Source: Cymbidium sinense (lineage: Eukaryota > Streptophyta > Magnoliopsida > Asparagales > Orchidaceae). From it: a DNA stretch of 64,000 nucleotides. Below, one piece after another: positions 34,700 through 47,596 of this stretch. The translations under genes were made by a program, and so were the position numbers. The notes beneath the pieces are model-generated. The model ran no database searches. It had not been told where the DNA came from and saw nothing but the letters and a program-made list of their open reading frames with translations. The DNA lies in the NCBI GenBank assembly GCA_021442155.1, contig CM038225.1:87804925-87868924 (forward strand), written 5' to 3'. Positions within the stretch are counted from its first letter, which is position 1. Every line of letters starts with the position of its first letter.

Positions 34700-37600
34700 T
34701 GGGAATTTATTTTGAAACACTATGCAGATCTTGGGGGTACTAATTTATGTAATCAAATATATAATTAAGGGATAAATATATTATTTGAAAGATAAACATT
34801 ACCCTGTAATGGATTCAATTACTTAATAAGGATTCCTAAGACTAATGGGTCTTCGATATACGAGAGATTCTTCCCATGAACTATATAAGGAGGTAGAACA
34901 AGATTTATTTTATTACAGGGTTAACAATTCCCTATAAGGGCAAGCCCCTATAGATAATTACATCTTAGAAGAAAAAGAATTCCTCCTAAGAATACTCTCA
35001 ATTAAACAAATTGACTTTCATCTTTATGGATTTCAAAGTTTATATTAAAAGGATGGTTAATTTAGAAATTCAAGTGGGAATGCTTCAAGGGGGAATAGTT
35101 CTTTTCGATAACCAAATGGGATTGAGTACGAAATACTTTCGGATATTGAGAAACCCAATAAACATATCAACTATCCTATTATTGGGCTTTACATTTTTTG
35201 AGATTGAGATTATTAAAGTTTTGAGTTAACATTTTATTAGAGATCTAGGAGTTTGATTTTGACAGTGAAAGACTGTAGAAATACTTAGTAGGTGAAAATT
35301 TATTTCAATAGGATGCTTTAGAACCTAAGTCTAAAAATGCTTTTGACATAAGTCAGAAACCCATACTAGTCTAATTTTATGAATTTGGGAATTATTAGTA
35401 CTTTCTCTCATTTGAGAGAAATAAACCTATCTTGACTCTTTTGGACTTACTTCCCGCTTGGATGGGGTTGCCAGCTAACACCACCTAAGTGATTTGAAAT
35501 CATGTAGGCTAGTCTTATGCAAGTGCAAGATGGCTAGGCTATTATTAGTTAGAAATGATTCTAGAATTATAAACTCACTCTCTAAGAGACTAGATCATAT
35601 GTGGTATGCAATCTATGGCCTAAACTAATATAAAAAAATTTATAACTTTTTATTCATTTTGACTCATCAATTTTAGACTTAGGCTTGAGAAGATTTATGC
35701 CTAAATGCATGATGAAAACTAGTTATGGGCCAAATCATAGAGAAGAGGTGTTCTCGATAACAAGTGACTACTCTCACAGGTTAAACCTATACCTTATCAT
35801 GCAAGAATGGAGACCCCCTATTTATAATAGTGAAATAATATGTATGCATGATGTTAACATGCAACCATTTAGCTAAGGGGTTTCTAAATCTTTTATTTGT
35901 TGATTAAGATCATAGGCTTTAAAGTGAGGTTATGAGTTGATTAAAATATAGTTAAAATTATTAATTAGGATAAAAAATGTAGTTTTCCTAAGAGCTGAAT
36001 GCATCTAGGTTTTATCATAAAACACAATATTTATAGAACTAAACTTATGAAAAGCATGCAATTCTATTATGCACCCCAAAATAAATCAAGACAAATTTAA
36101 ATAAATAAATCAGGTAATTGCTACTGGGTACTGCTATACACCCAAAAAAAAAAATGGATAGCTGAGTTCTACCCTTATACAACACAACTCAGAACTAAAA
36201 GTTTGATCTATGTGGCCTTTATTAACTTCAAGATCATCATCTTCTTCAAGGACCTCGTTAACCTCGACTAGGGACCATCAAATAGGTATTATCAGCTCCT
36301 GTTAATCCTAAACCCCAACTATTCTAACATAATTATAGGCTCAAATTACATTTTAAAATTCTAAAATAAAATCCTAAACCCTACAAAATAAATGTTAGGA
36401 AAAATAGACAACACACCAATAGTTTATATTCCAAACATATGAGCTTAGCATTAGTGATTGCCAAGCCCACCTATCCTATTAGGTTATGCTTGGGGACTTA
36501 AGAAATACCTTCAAGCAAACAACATTTATTTTATATTTATTACAGTGGTCCCTTTTAAGCATAGCCCCCTGTATAAATAGTGTTAGCCTAAAAAAATACC
36601 TTAACATCCAGACTAGAGTGCAAATCAATTTTAGTCATCCAATTTAGAATAGTACACTAGAAAATAAGAAAAAATATCACATCACTTCACAATCAACACA
36701 TCAACCTAACCAAATTCTAGGTTAGTGATTTAGTATTCTAGTGTGTGAAAAGAAGGCTTGTGTGGCAAGTCTTCTCTTTATTTCTTTTCTTTTAAGTTTG
36801 ATTTGAATTTAGAGTTTGTTTAATTTTATCATTAGATGGTTTCAATTTAAATAATTTAATTGATTTTAGATTTTATTCCAATTTTAAATTTTTTGAGTTG
36901 AAGTAAAATTTAGATTTTAAAGAATGATGAATAGAATAAATTCTGTTGTGAAGAGAACCAATTCAATTCAATATCCTGATCCTAATATAAATAAATTTTC
37001 ACCCTGAGGTGAAAATTTATTTTAAGTCAAACTAAGAACCAAAGTATCTTAATTAGCCCATTTGAATTTATTTGAATGATTTAACTAAATTGATTTGATT
37101 TTATTAATGTTTGTTTGATTTGATTTGGATTTCAAAGTTTGAGTTTGTTTAACTTTGTATATTTTGATTGATTAATTTTGGATTTGTTATATGTTTGATT
37201 TAATTCAATATCCTTTGAACTAATATAAAATTCTTTTCTCTTAGGTTTCAATTTAAAATTTTAATTTATATAATTAATATTGATTAGATTATTTCAATTC
37301 TATTTAAATTTAATGATTTCATCTTTTCATTTAAGTTTGATTTGATTTAGTTAAAATATTTTAGTTTAATTAACTTTTTTATTTGATTAAGATTCAAAGC
37401 AACTTTTTACTTAGATTATAATTAGGAGTTTGACCATTTGGTTTATTTAATTTAGTGATTTGATTTATATATTTGTTTTAGTTTGAGGATTGTTTCATTT
37501 AATTTAATCTTTTGATTTATTAAGTTTTATTAATTTATGAACTTGCTTAGATTAAGTGAATTGAATGTTTTTTTTAGCTCAATTAAATTTGATAGTTCGT

Positions 37601-40600
37601 ATTTAGAGTTTCATTTAATTTCATTTATTAGAATTTGGTTAGTTTGAATGGTAGTTCATGTTTAAATTGATTATTAAACTTGTATGTTTAATTATTAATT
37701 AATTCATATTATTCAAATAGATTGAATTGAACTTAATTTGATTATATATTGAAATGATTAAGGTTTACTTTAGTTTCATTTGATTTGATTTGACTATGAT
37801 TTGTGCTCTATTAGATTTAAAGTTTGATGATTAATTAGGGCTCATTTTAGTTTTGTTGTTTATTGAAATTTAAGTGATTTCATACGGTTGAGGTTCAATG
37901 CTTAATTAAAATTTAATTAGGTTAGTTTGCTTCATATAGTTAGCTAAGTTGATTGGATAGTTTAAGATTGGCTTGTTTACTTTTTTTGTTTGTTTAAATT
38001 TTAGTTTAAATGATTGATCAAATTAATGTTTAATTATTACTCTTTGTCATTTTGATTAACCAAATTAAGTGTTTGCTTTGATTAATAGTTTGGTTGAATA
38101 TGATTGAATGTTCATAACTGATCTGAATAGTTAGTAGAAGCTTGATTAGTGATTACTCTATCTAAATTGATTCATTGTAACTTAGGTGTCACATAGTTAA
38201 GGATTTGATCGATTTAGTTTATTTTAATTTAGTTTCTTTAAAATGAATTTTAATTTGATTACATAATTGAATCAATTATGATTTGATTTGATTTGGTTTG
38301 ATCAATTATGTTTAATTTGTTTAAAGCATATTTTATTTTTATGTTGATCATTTTAATTTGGTTTAATTGTATAATTTAATTTGATCTTTACTTAATTTAT
38401 TTGACTGGCTTAATTAAGCTTTAATCATGGGCTAATCATAGTCTTTTTTTATCAAGTTAATTAGAGTTTGATTTGATTTAGGTTATTTTGTTGTTGAAGT
38501 TTTTAATTTAGTTCCTTGTATTTAGATTAATAATGTTCATAATAATTTGATGATTTAGATTTGTTTAGTTAACTTAGTTTGGAATTTAATTAATATTTAA
38601 TTAAATTTCATTAATTTAATTAGGTTCATGTTTAATTAATCAAGGTTTGATTTAGTTGAAAATTATGTGATATTTGCTTGATTTAATTAAAGTTTGGTTC
38701 ATGAGGGTTTAAATATTAGTTTATTTATGATTTTGGCTTGATTATTTTAATTCATTAGAGTTTAGCTTTGATAAATTGAATTAATGTTAATTTTAATAAT
38801 TTATTAAACTATAATTTTAAATAAATTTTTTTTTATTTATATGACTTCAGAGGATTATATTATTTTCTTAAGGTTATTTGATTTTAATTAGAGTGGTTTA
38901 AACAATTTGGATGTTTTTTTATAATATTTTTTTAAATTAATTATTTCATGAAATTATGCATTTGAACTTTGAAATTCAATATCCTTAATCCATTCATCAT
39001 TTTAATTGAAATTTTAATGGTAAGTATATTTTAACCTTAATTTCAATCTCGAATAGTTTCAAATCATTTTGATTAATATTTTTGGTTTAATTAAGATTTG
39101 ATTATTTTCATTAAACTCAAATTAACTCAATAATACCCAATCTAATTTGGGGATTTTAAGTTTAATGGATTCCTCTCATTCAGATAAAACTAAAGAGTCC
39201 TCATTTACATTTTTTTATAAGTATTTTATTTATTATAAATTTTTGTAGTTTTGGGTATTTTCAACATTTTTTAAACACATAAATTTTGATTTTCTTATTT
39301 GACCCAGTCAGCTCCACGTGGCACTGACATGGTGGGACTTTTCACATTTCAATCGCGGATTGGTCCACATAGGATCCATGTGGAATGACAACAAGGAAGT
39401 GGGATCGGTTGGAACATGATCGGATGACCATAATTTGATCTCAATTTTCTTTATGGGATTAAATCGAATGGTGTGGCTAGATCAAAGCCGTCAGTTCTAA
39501 ATAGAAAAAAAATGAATGGCTTAGATTTCATCCCTATTCTCATTGGAGAGAATTGAGAGCCATTGGCTCTTTGAGCTTGATCTTCGGTGATCTAGGTAGT
39601 GAGGCACTCTATTTCAATTGCAAATTGATCAAGAGTCGATTTGCAACTAATCTAAGCGGTTTGATCTCAATGGTGAGCAATTCATTTCACAAAGGGCCAA
39701 ATTGAATTGAAGGGTGGTCGAATTTAGTGCTCACCTCAGAGCATCGATCATAGGTGGATTTCCTGATTCAAAAATGTTCCCCACATCAAGGTGAAGCTCT
39801 GAAAGAAGTTTCAAGCCTTGCCTCCTGGTCGATCACTGTGGAGAACAACAATCTGCCCTTTGTCATTGGCCTTGGTCGATTGAGTTCTCCATCACCTCTA
39901 GAATGGTTCTTTTGCCATCAACCATGATTGGACGTCCTCTAGCATCGGCCAAGGCCAAACTTGAGCTTGTTGACAGGAGGGAAGCTAGGAGAAGGCTCAG
40001 CTATGGTTGTTTTTCCCTCTAGAGTGTGATGGTGGAGTTGGAATGGGGAAAGAGATCATTCCCTCTCATCTTTGAGTTAGGCCATAAGCTATGGCTATGG
40101 GAAGTTTTGTGATGGCTAGAATCCAGGTGCCAATGGCTAGAGGCTTAGAGAAAGGATTGGTTGAGCTCCTCTCTCTCTCTCTCTAGAATGCCTTGGAATG
40201 GGTTTTCTCCCTCTGTCAACTCTCCTTCCCCTCTTCTTTCTTGGTCAAGAGTTCTTATGAGGAGAGTAAAAAATTGTTGGATGTCCATGGTGATTGAGGA
40301 GCTTGTCCTCTTACTTTCAAAAGTCCTCCATTTTAGCTGTGAGATTAGCCTCATTTAATGAAAGGATTGGGGAGTAGGTTTATGAATATAGCTTTTTTTA
40401 TTCATATTGGGTTTTCTCTCATGAAATGATCACATCTTCCATGGCTACCTTATCCCCATTTTTTTGCTAGTTGGATACCAAATTCAAGGCCCAAAATGGG
40501 TTAGAGGTTATAGGGAGTTCACTTGATTTGGTTTGAGTTGCTCAAAGTTTAGTTCATGCCATTTGAATTTAGATTTAGTTTAAATTCATTTGAGTTAGTT

Positions 40601-41911
40601 TGATTGTATCTCTTTTGACTAATTAGTTTTAGATTTGAATTTTGATTAATGTTGATTGTTCAATAAATGATTTGGAGGCTAATTGATTCAAATTTTATGG
40701 GGTTTTGAATTAGTTTATGCTAAGCTTAATCTATTTAATTCAAATAAGTCAAATTGATTTCTCTAGTATGATTACTTACTTGATAGTTTATATTTGATTT
40801 TAATTATATTTCATTGATCATTTGTACTATTCATGCTCAATTGGTTTCATTTAATTTGAATTAAGTTTTGATTTCAACTCAAATTGATCCATTTTGACTC
40901 AAATGGGCTAAATTAGATTCAATTGAGTCAAATGTTCGATTTAACTTAATAAGATATGTTTAAGCTATAATCATATTTGATTAAGTGTTCAAGATGATTT
41001 AGAGAAATTGATTTCATTTGATTTAATGTTAATTTTGATTTTGAATCCATTTTAACCTAAATTGGGCTTAATGGGGTCACTTGGCTCAAATGGTCAAATT
41101 GGTCGACTTAAGCCTAAATAATTATTGAATTGCAATCATTTATGATTTTAAAATGTTATAAAGTATTTAATTTGGATTATTTCTTATTTAATTTGGGTTT
41201 ATGTTCAATATAGTTTGTTTGAGTCTATTTGGGTTAAGTGGTCAAATCGACCTTTTGAATCCTCATTAAATTTAGATTTATTTAGTTTTAGACTTAAACA
41301 TGTTCATTTGATGATTTTGAATCTTTAAAGTGATTCAATTTTGCCAAATTTTTGGTTGGTTGACTTTCGGCTTGGTGGGGCCCACATGGCTAGGTCAAAT
41401 GACATGTTTGCCACTTTGAGCCTCATCTAGATTTATTTTTGAGTTTATTTATCTTTATGCATTGATTCTATATTTTTATCTAATTTGATTTAATTTTAAT
41501 TTTATTTGATTTTGTTTAGACTTAAGTGAGGTTAGGCTTAATTAGATCGATTAATCCAATTATCTCAATCTTAGTTTAATTGGATTTAGATTTCAATTGG
41601 GATGTGTTTGATTTAGATCTCTGTTGTGCTTTATCAAAATTGGGTTTGATTTGAGTTTCTTCTAATCCAATTAGGTTAGGTCAGGTCTTAGAAGGGTCCA
41701 TTAGATGAACCTAGGTTTTCACTTTAGAGTTTGAGTTTGATTTGATTTTAATTTTGATTTTAGTTTCAAGTTTAAGGTTTAATTTAATTTTTTATTTGAT
41801 TTTGATTTGTTCACTTAGTCACTATGTATAGGGAACTCTTAATCTAAGATTAGGGATCCTAATTACTTGAATAAGGGATGATGTTAACCTCATCCAAAAA
41901 TGAGGTCAACA
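34700..41911 (-). mobile_element. Giant LTR, family 1, copy IV
   Basis: A 7.2-kb minus-strand LTR. The reverse complement starts TGTTGACCTCATTTTTGGAT at 41911 and ends AAAATAAATTCCCA at 34700. It is inserted in the backbone 3' LTR, in or next to the PMD gene. Layout in LTR sense: TTGACC-rich part (to about 40.5 kb), less AT-rich segment (40.4-39.3 kb), TTAATT-rich block (39.3-36.8 kb), conserved end (36.8-34.7 kb) with CCAAGCCCACCTATCC near 36462. No primer site or internal domain follows, which suggests a solo LTR, but the flanks AGTTA and ATAAC do not form a direct target duplication. The overlapping frames at 40145-40358 on both strands have no recognised content. Confidence 0.8.
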
Positions 41912-42440
41912 ATAACTGATAAAGGTGTGCTGAACACTAACTTGGGGTCCCAATCTGCTTCCTCATGATGTAATATGAGATAACCCAAAAGTCTAATTAT
42001 GCATGTAGAAGGAGTAGTATCTACAGCTGGTTGGAATACATCTTGATCCCTAAAGTTAAAGTGATCTACAAATCTCTTTAAAGAAACATCATGACTATGT
42101 CTTAGCATTAAATTGATCACCCAATTAGTAAGATCATGACCTAATAAAAGCTCTTAATCTAGAGGTAGAATGTTTGATGATCAAGAAAATGAATCCTCAA
42201 AAATATCCTTGCCCATCAACATATCTTGATGTCATGATAGTCGATCCTGTAATATGATTGAACTATGAATCATGAGCTTCAATAGTGGCCCATATCTACT
42301 CTTAAGTGGGCTCAGTAAGAGGCATATCATCTAGCCTTTTCTAGGTAAATATTATAGCCAATCTATAGAAAATCTAAGCATAAGAAGCACATAAATTTTA
42401 TAGGCGTTATTAAAAGCAATAATGTCAAAATTTGTGAATG
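41912..42440 (-). pseudogene. Unrecognised broken ORF, probably part of the LTR gene region
   Basis: The minus strand gives interrupted but protein-like sequence: 'WATIEAHDS' and 'TIMTSRYVDGQGYF' (about 42300-42200) in one frame, then 'MINLMLRHSHDVSLKRFVDH' and 'ADWDPKLVFSTPLSVIV' (42120-41905) in another. I do not recognise the family. It lies directly upstream, in the minus sense, of LTR copy IV, beyond which the PMD gene continues, so it could be the N-terminal part of the PMD gene or a separate small LTR gene. Confidence 0.4.
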
Positions 42441-42469
42441 AGTTGTGTTTGTAAGCTTTGATTTAGTCT

Positions 42470-43000
42470 TCTATAGTTTCATATAGTTTAAATTTATATT
42501 TGGCTTTAATCCTCTTTTGATCATATTGAATCTAGATTTATATTTAGACTTGCATCTTTTAGGTATGTTGGTTACATCTAGACTTAAATCCTATCCATAT
42601 GGATATGTTAGATTTAAGTTTAGGTTTAGACCCAACCCTTTTAAGCATGAGAGATCTAAGGTGTGGATTTAGATCCAACCTTTCTGGGCTTAGCATAATA
42701 TAAATTTAGGTTTAGATCCGGCTACTTTTGGGCATGACGAATCCAATCTGGTCCCTTTGGGCATGATTGATCTTAATTTAAATTTAGATCCAGCATAATT
42801 ATACATGATGATATTAATTTAAATTTAGATCTAGCACCTTTGGGCATGATAGATTTTAATTTAAATTTAGATATGACCCCTTTGGATGGATCTGATCCAG
42901 CCCCTTCGGGCATGATGGATCTTAGTTAAAATTTAGATCTGGCTCCTTTTGTGTTTGATGGATCTGATTTAGCCACTTTAGGCATGATGGATCTTAGTTT
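42470..43000 (-). repeat. Minisatellite in the 3' UTR of the backbone element
   Basis: Irregular tandem units of about 29-45 bp, some doubled, sharing GGGCATGATGGATCTTAG, TTTAAATTTAGATC and (C/T)GGCCCCTTTGGG-like parts on the plus strand; GCATGA-type cores recur at about 42645, 42732, 42761, 42803, 42844, 42910 and 42982. The array starts about 200 bases after the pol stop codon. A tandem-repeat 3' UTR between pol and the 3' LTR is a known feature of Ogre-type elements. Confidence 0.85.
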
Positions 43001-43206
43001 AAGATAACTTCGATTGGAGAGAGTTTCTCTTTGATAGAGAATTTTCTTGCATTGCAAAGCTTATAAAATTGCCCCTTGTTGATAGGGAAATTTTTCTCTG
43101 AGCTGAAAGCATTCTTCTTATGCTTTAAGCAAAGAGTATCCCTTTGGTTTGATTGATTTTGAGTTGATTTTGACCTTATATTAGTAAAGAATAATTCCTT
43201 TAATAG

Positions 43207-44330
43207 TTATGCATAATATCTCTTGAGATATTTCCCATTTATAAGGGGCATGAGTCTTATCCCTTTTGCATCAATGATTTGATAAGATCTCCCTTCATAA
43301 TTTTTCAATGATATATGGTCCTTCCAAATTTGGGTCAAACCTTCAACCAACTTGTTGATGTGGAATGATGGGCCTTCTACGTATTAGTACTATTTCACCT
43401 ACTTTGAAGCTTCTTGGGTGAACCATACAGTCATAAGCTCGGGTCATCCTTGCTCTATATATTTCTAGATTTTGTTGGTCCTATAATCAAGGTTCATCTA
43501 AATATTTAAACTCTTTGAGTTTAATTCAGGCACTTTCCTCTTTTGATCCGAAGACTAAAGAGTATGGTGTTCCTTGTGTAGTATTTTTGTATGTAGTATG
43601 GAATGGTCACAAGGCTTCTATTAATTTATCATGCTATTCTCTTTTATTTTTAGAGAGAATTTATTTGAGAAGTTTAATAAATATTTTGTTGAATGTTTCT
43701 ACGAGACCATTGGCTCTTGGATTGTATATTGAAGAATATCACCAATATATCTTATTTTTCTTAATGAAGTGATAGATTTTGGCATTCCTGAAGGAGGTGC
43801 CATTATTAGATATAATTCTTCAGGTACTTTGAATTGGTAGACAATATAGTCTCAAAAAAAATTACTATATTATTTGCTTCAACTTCGTTTAATGGAATTG
43901 CTTCTACCCATTTGGAGAAGTAATCAGTAGTAGCTAAAATGAAATGATGTCCCATATATGATAGAGGATTTATCAGGGAAATTATATCAGTTTCCCAATT
44001 TTCAAATGGCAAAGATGCCACTATTGGATGTAAGTGATTAGGTGGTCAATACGTGTCTACATATATTTGACATTGATGATAACTTTTGGCAAGTTCAATG
44101 CAACTTGAATCATATTAGGCCAATAGTATTCTATTCATTTAATTTTGATTTCTATTTTAGGATTAGATTAGTGTGTACTAAATAACCCTTCATGAACTTC
44201 AGCCATCACCATCTTTGCTTCCTCTAGTCCTAGGCATCGTAACCACATTTAGTTGAATGAGTGATGATATAATGTGTCATTCACAAGAGCATATTATAGT
44301 GCTATTTATATAATTTGGTGAGCCTTTGAT
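43207..44330 (-). pseudogene. Integrase of the backbone element
   Basis: Inserts the cDNA copy into chromosomal DNA. Minus-strand blocks: zinc-binding part 'AEVHEGLFSTH' and 'CIELAKSYHQCQIYVD' (H-H-C-C ligands visible, 44230-44050), catalytic core 'FENWETDIISLINPL' and 'LATTDYFSKWVEAIPL' with two Asp (44010-43870), 'NPRANGLVETFNKIF' holding the catalytic Glu (about 43715), 'GTPYSLVFG' (43560), 'RARMTRAYDCMVHPRSFKVG' (about 43450-43395), and the end 'LINGKYLKRYYA' with the stop at 43207-43209. The C-terminal wording is characteristic of Tat/Ogre integrases. Stops and frameshifts occur, for example between 'KLLK' and 'ILSKNKRE' near 43665. No chromodomain follows. Confidence 0.9.
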
Positions 44331-44599
44331 TTATCCTTCGGTAATTTGCTACCTTTAAGATAGGTGATGAACATTTCTTGCCAGTCATCTTCTTTTATTA
44401 TCGTTAAAATCTCTTTATTTTCTTTAGCTTTAAAGGCTTATTATAGAGTTGGTGCCAATGCTAACCTCCTTTAGATTAGACTATTATTATAATTGGCTCT
44501 CTCTCTAAAGGTCTATCATTTCTTTAGTCAATTTAGTTAATATGTTGGATTTTCCATTGTTCCAACATAACACGCTTATAATTATTACTTTAGAGATTT

Positions 44600-45060
44600 A
44601 TTTCAGAAGTTTGAAGGCATGCTTATGATAAAATGCCAATTTTTGCTTATTTATTTTAAAAGTCTCAGTTATTAGTCAATTATGTGTTAAGAATGTAAAT
44701 ATGAAGCTTCTTAATTTTCATGTTACTTTTTAGCTCTAGACCCATAATTAATGATTCATATTTAGCTTCATTATTGGGTCGAGGTTCAGTTAGACAATAT
44801 GAATATCAGAGAGTACTACCATGTGGTGTCACAAAGATTAAGCCAATTCCAACATATATTGTATGTAAACTAGGTGGTTTAGTTGACTTTATTAAAGTAG
44901 AGCTCTCATTCTAATGATTGTTGAGCTTCTTCCACTTGGAAGATTTATTCATTAGGCAATTCATCATTGAGTGAAGAGTTTGCTGGTAAGGGATGAGCGG
45001 CTAGAAAGTCAACTAGAGCTTCCTCTTTTATAACTTTTTATGAGACTTATGTTATATCAA
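44600..45060 (-). pseudogene. RNase H of the backbone element
   Basis: Minus strand: 'KEEALVDFLAAHPLP' linker (about 45030-44985), then 'GIGLIFVTPHGSTL' (44870-44830), a stop, and 'SYCLTEPRPNNEAKYESLI' with the conserved Glu (44805-44750), then 'GLELKSNMKIKKLHIF'. It would remove RNA from the RNA/DNA hybrid. Several stops. The remainder to 44330 is decayed linker. Confidence 0.85.
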
Positions 45061-46165
45061 ATTGAAGTAATCGGACTACCTATTTAGTCAAGCAACTAAT
45101 TAGGGTTGGTCTAGTCATTAAGAATTTAAGAGGGTCAACTTCATATCAAAATATATACTACATTGCATAACAGAGCATTAATTCTCAATATATCTTATTT
45201 CCCTATCGGTCATCAACTTATAGTATAGTATTATTTTATTATTGAGCTAACAACATGATTCTTCTAAGGTTGATATATATAATATCAATGGCTTTCCTAT
45301 AACAAATATTATTTTATGCTATTAAATGCTTCTTGACAACAATCATCCCATATTAAAGATGCATCCTTTTTGATTAATCGAGCGAAAGGTTGACTTCTCC
45401 CCAAAAGATTAAAAAATGTAAAATCATAGTGAATCTGGTTGGGATTTCAACTATAATTTTAGCCAAATTTTTTTTTCAAAAGTCACACCAAAAGTGCATT
45501 TTAGTGATTCATTTTTAAGTTGAAACTTTGAATTCTATTGAATACAACTCTTAGATCACTTATGTGTTCTCTTTGATTCTTGCTCTTGACAATTAAATCA
45601 ACGATGTAATATTCTATGTATGAGATCATCAAAGATGCAGTTCATTACTCGTTGGTATGTAGCACAAGCATTTTTCAAGCCAAATGGCATCACTTTGTAG
45701 TAATATATGTCGATTGGTGTTCAAAAGGACATATGCTTTTCATCTTCTTGAGCCATTCTAATTTGGTTATATCTCGATGAACCATCCATGAAGGAGAACA
45801 TATTATAATTTGATGTGTTGTCTACCATGAGTTCTATATTGAATAGTGGGAATTCATATTTTGGGCATGCTTTGTTTAAATCCTTGAAGTCAATGCAGAC
45901 ATGGATTTATTCATTTTTTTTCTTATTGAAATAATATTAGTAATCTAGTTAGCATATTTATTTTCTCAAATGATATTGGTTTAATGAGCTTTTTGGTTTT
46001 AGTGATTACTTACTCTTCAATTTCTAATTGCATTCACCTTGATACTTACTTTATATACATCAGGTTGATTTACAGCTATGTCTGGCGATAGGCCTGGAAT
46101 TTTACTATAATTTAATGCAAAATAATCTTTATTTTCATAAAGTAGTGCTTTTAATTTATCTAATA
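45061..46165 (-). pseudogene. Reverse transcriptase of the backbone element
   Basis: Copies the element RNA into DNA. Minus-strand landmarks: 'LLYENKDYFALNYSKIPGL' and 'SPDIA' (46140-46065), 'FMDGSSRYNQIRMAQEDEKH' (about 45800-45745; first catalytic Asp in FMDG), 'YYKVMPFGLKNACATYQRVM' (about 45705-45650), a degenerate catalytic box where YxDD is expected (after 'LIHRILH', about 45600), 'KMNH.KCTF' (45500), and 'DPLKFLMTRP' (45140). Numerous stops and frame changes. Confidence 0.88.
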
Positions 46166-47272
46166 TTTTTGATAAAAGATTAGCACTAACAAAGGTTGGC
46201 CTGGTTCTTCTTTATTACTTAAGTTGATTTCCTGAAGTTCATCAACCGTGGCTAAATTGGCTTCTTCAAATTTATTTGGGGCCTCTTGGATGTCGATTGT
46301 TAGTTTCTTTTTGGGTATATTTTTATTTTCATGTGAAATGTCCATTTGTTCATTTGTATCTTCAAGAGAGGCTTCTTTTTTATTGGATACAACATAACAT
46401 GAACTCATTGAAGGAGATGTTGATGCAGTACATCTCAATTCCCATGTGGTGAACTTTTTATATCCTATGCAATTTTGGGTATGATGCCTTTGCTAAACCC
46501 ACTTAAACAACCAAACTTGAACGGAATGTTGTTTTTAACTAGCTTCTTTAGAGCTAATGAGAAGTATTAAGGGATTATTATTGAAATGTCTTCTTCCTTA
46601 AATTCATCCTCTTTAAACAACATTTGTGTGGGATTTATAATTCGCTCTTCTGTCTTAATGAAAAGGATCCCATATTCATTATAGTCTCTTTTAGGAGGGA
46701 CAAAAAATTTCAACTATTCTATTTCCTCCTTTCTTGAAGTTGTTAAGGCTTTTATATGTATCTTTAGCATTGTAATTATTTTCATAGCCTTATTAGAGAT
46801 TTGAAATTTAGGTATCTTATTAAAGAAACATGAGTTCTCTCTAATTATTTTACCACATTACTAGACTAGCTTCTTTTTTCTTTTAGTTACCTGAGGCTTT
46901 CTTAGGTTAATAAAGTACTAACTCCTCTTCATCATCCTCAGTATTGCTGCCAAGGTGGGGAATTATCTTGGGTTGCTTTGATTCAATGGTACTTTTACCC
47001 TTTGAATTATCACCTTTCAATATTAGTTTATTAGGTGGAGCCACTTGCTTTTGGGAATTAACTCCCCCTACTTTCTTAGGCATGAAGTACTTAGTATCAT
47101 CATAAATCTTGATCTCATGTATCAAGAATGGATTCTTGTTGCCATCAATTTGATGTTCTCCACCATTTTGAATATACTTAATACATTGATATTGAGTTGA
47201 AAGTATTATATCATATTCATAAATCCATAGCCTATGAAGGAGTGCTTTGTAAGCAATACTAGCTTCTATCAC
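46160..47272 (-). pseudogene. Protease-to-RT linker of the backbone polyprotein
   Basis: Two open stretches. 47272-46907 begins 'EASIAYKALLHRLWIYEYD' and 'TQYQCIKYIQNGGE', a conserved phrase (xYNxLLGRPWI..LHQ..KY) that follows the protease in Tat-type pol. 46438-46160 includes 'EEANLATVDELQEINLSNKE', matching the 'TVDELEEVNLG' phrase just before RT. The middle (46906-46440) is decayed. Confidence 0.8.
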
Positions 47273-47359
47273 ATGAAATTTAACTTATGTGTATGGTTTC
47301 CTAAAGCATATAGGTAGAACAAAAGGCCCTAAGATTTGTTATTCTTGTTCATTGAATCA

Positions 47360-47596
47360 TTATAGGAATATTATACTTTTGTACAGATAGTGAGTATCTA
47401 AAGATAATGTTTTGAGTGTCTTAGCTGTTAAGAGATTGAATGAAGCACCTGGATCAATCAATATTCTTTTTATGCAAATAAAACTATTTTCAGTTATAAC
47501 ATAAAGGGGTCGATTATGTTCAATCATCCATAATAGAAAATTGATGGCCTTGAATGTGATGGTTCTTAATTTTTGAGAGGTTAAATCCTCTTTCAT
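47360..47596 (-). pseudogene. Aspartic protease of the backbone element
   Basis: Retropepsin that cuts the polyprotein. The 78-codon minus frame contains 'EHNRPLYVITENSFICIKRI' and the active-site region 'LIDPGASFNLLTAKTL', where the catalytic Asp is followed by Pro-Gly-Ala in place of the more usual T/N/G-G-S/A. Truncated at both ends by frame breaks. Segment 48550-47600 between this and gag is low-grade remnant with Lys/Ser-rich frames. Confidence 0.82.

Noticed and set aside
40145..40358. Opposing frames on both strands
   Set aside because: They share the same bases in a CT/GA-rich part of LTR copy IV; neither has a recognised domain.
41912..43206. LTR copy IV as the 3' LTR of the gag-pol element
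   Set aside because: It is in the right place and orientation, but no purine tract precedes it, its sequence differs from the LTR beside the primer site at 51454, and PMD/LTR sequence of the backbone element resumes beyond it.
44720..44914. Plus-strand 64-codon frame
   Set aside because: It is the shadow of the RNase H region on the minus strand; the same applies to 43515-43772 over integrase.
45061..46165. Endogenous pararetrovirus reverse transcriptase
   Set aside because: The RT is followed by RNase H and a full integrase and preceded by Tat-type gag wording, which fits a Ty3/gypsy retrotransposon; no movement or coat protein signals were seen.
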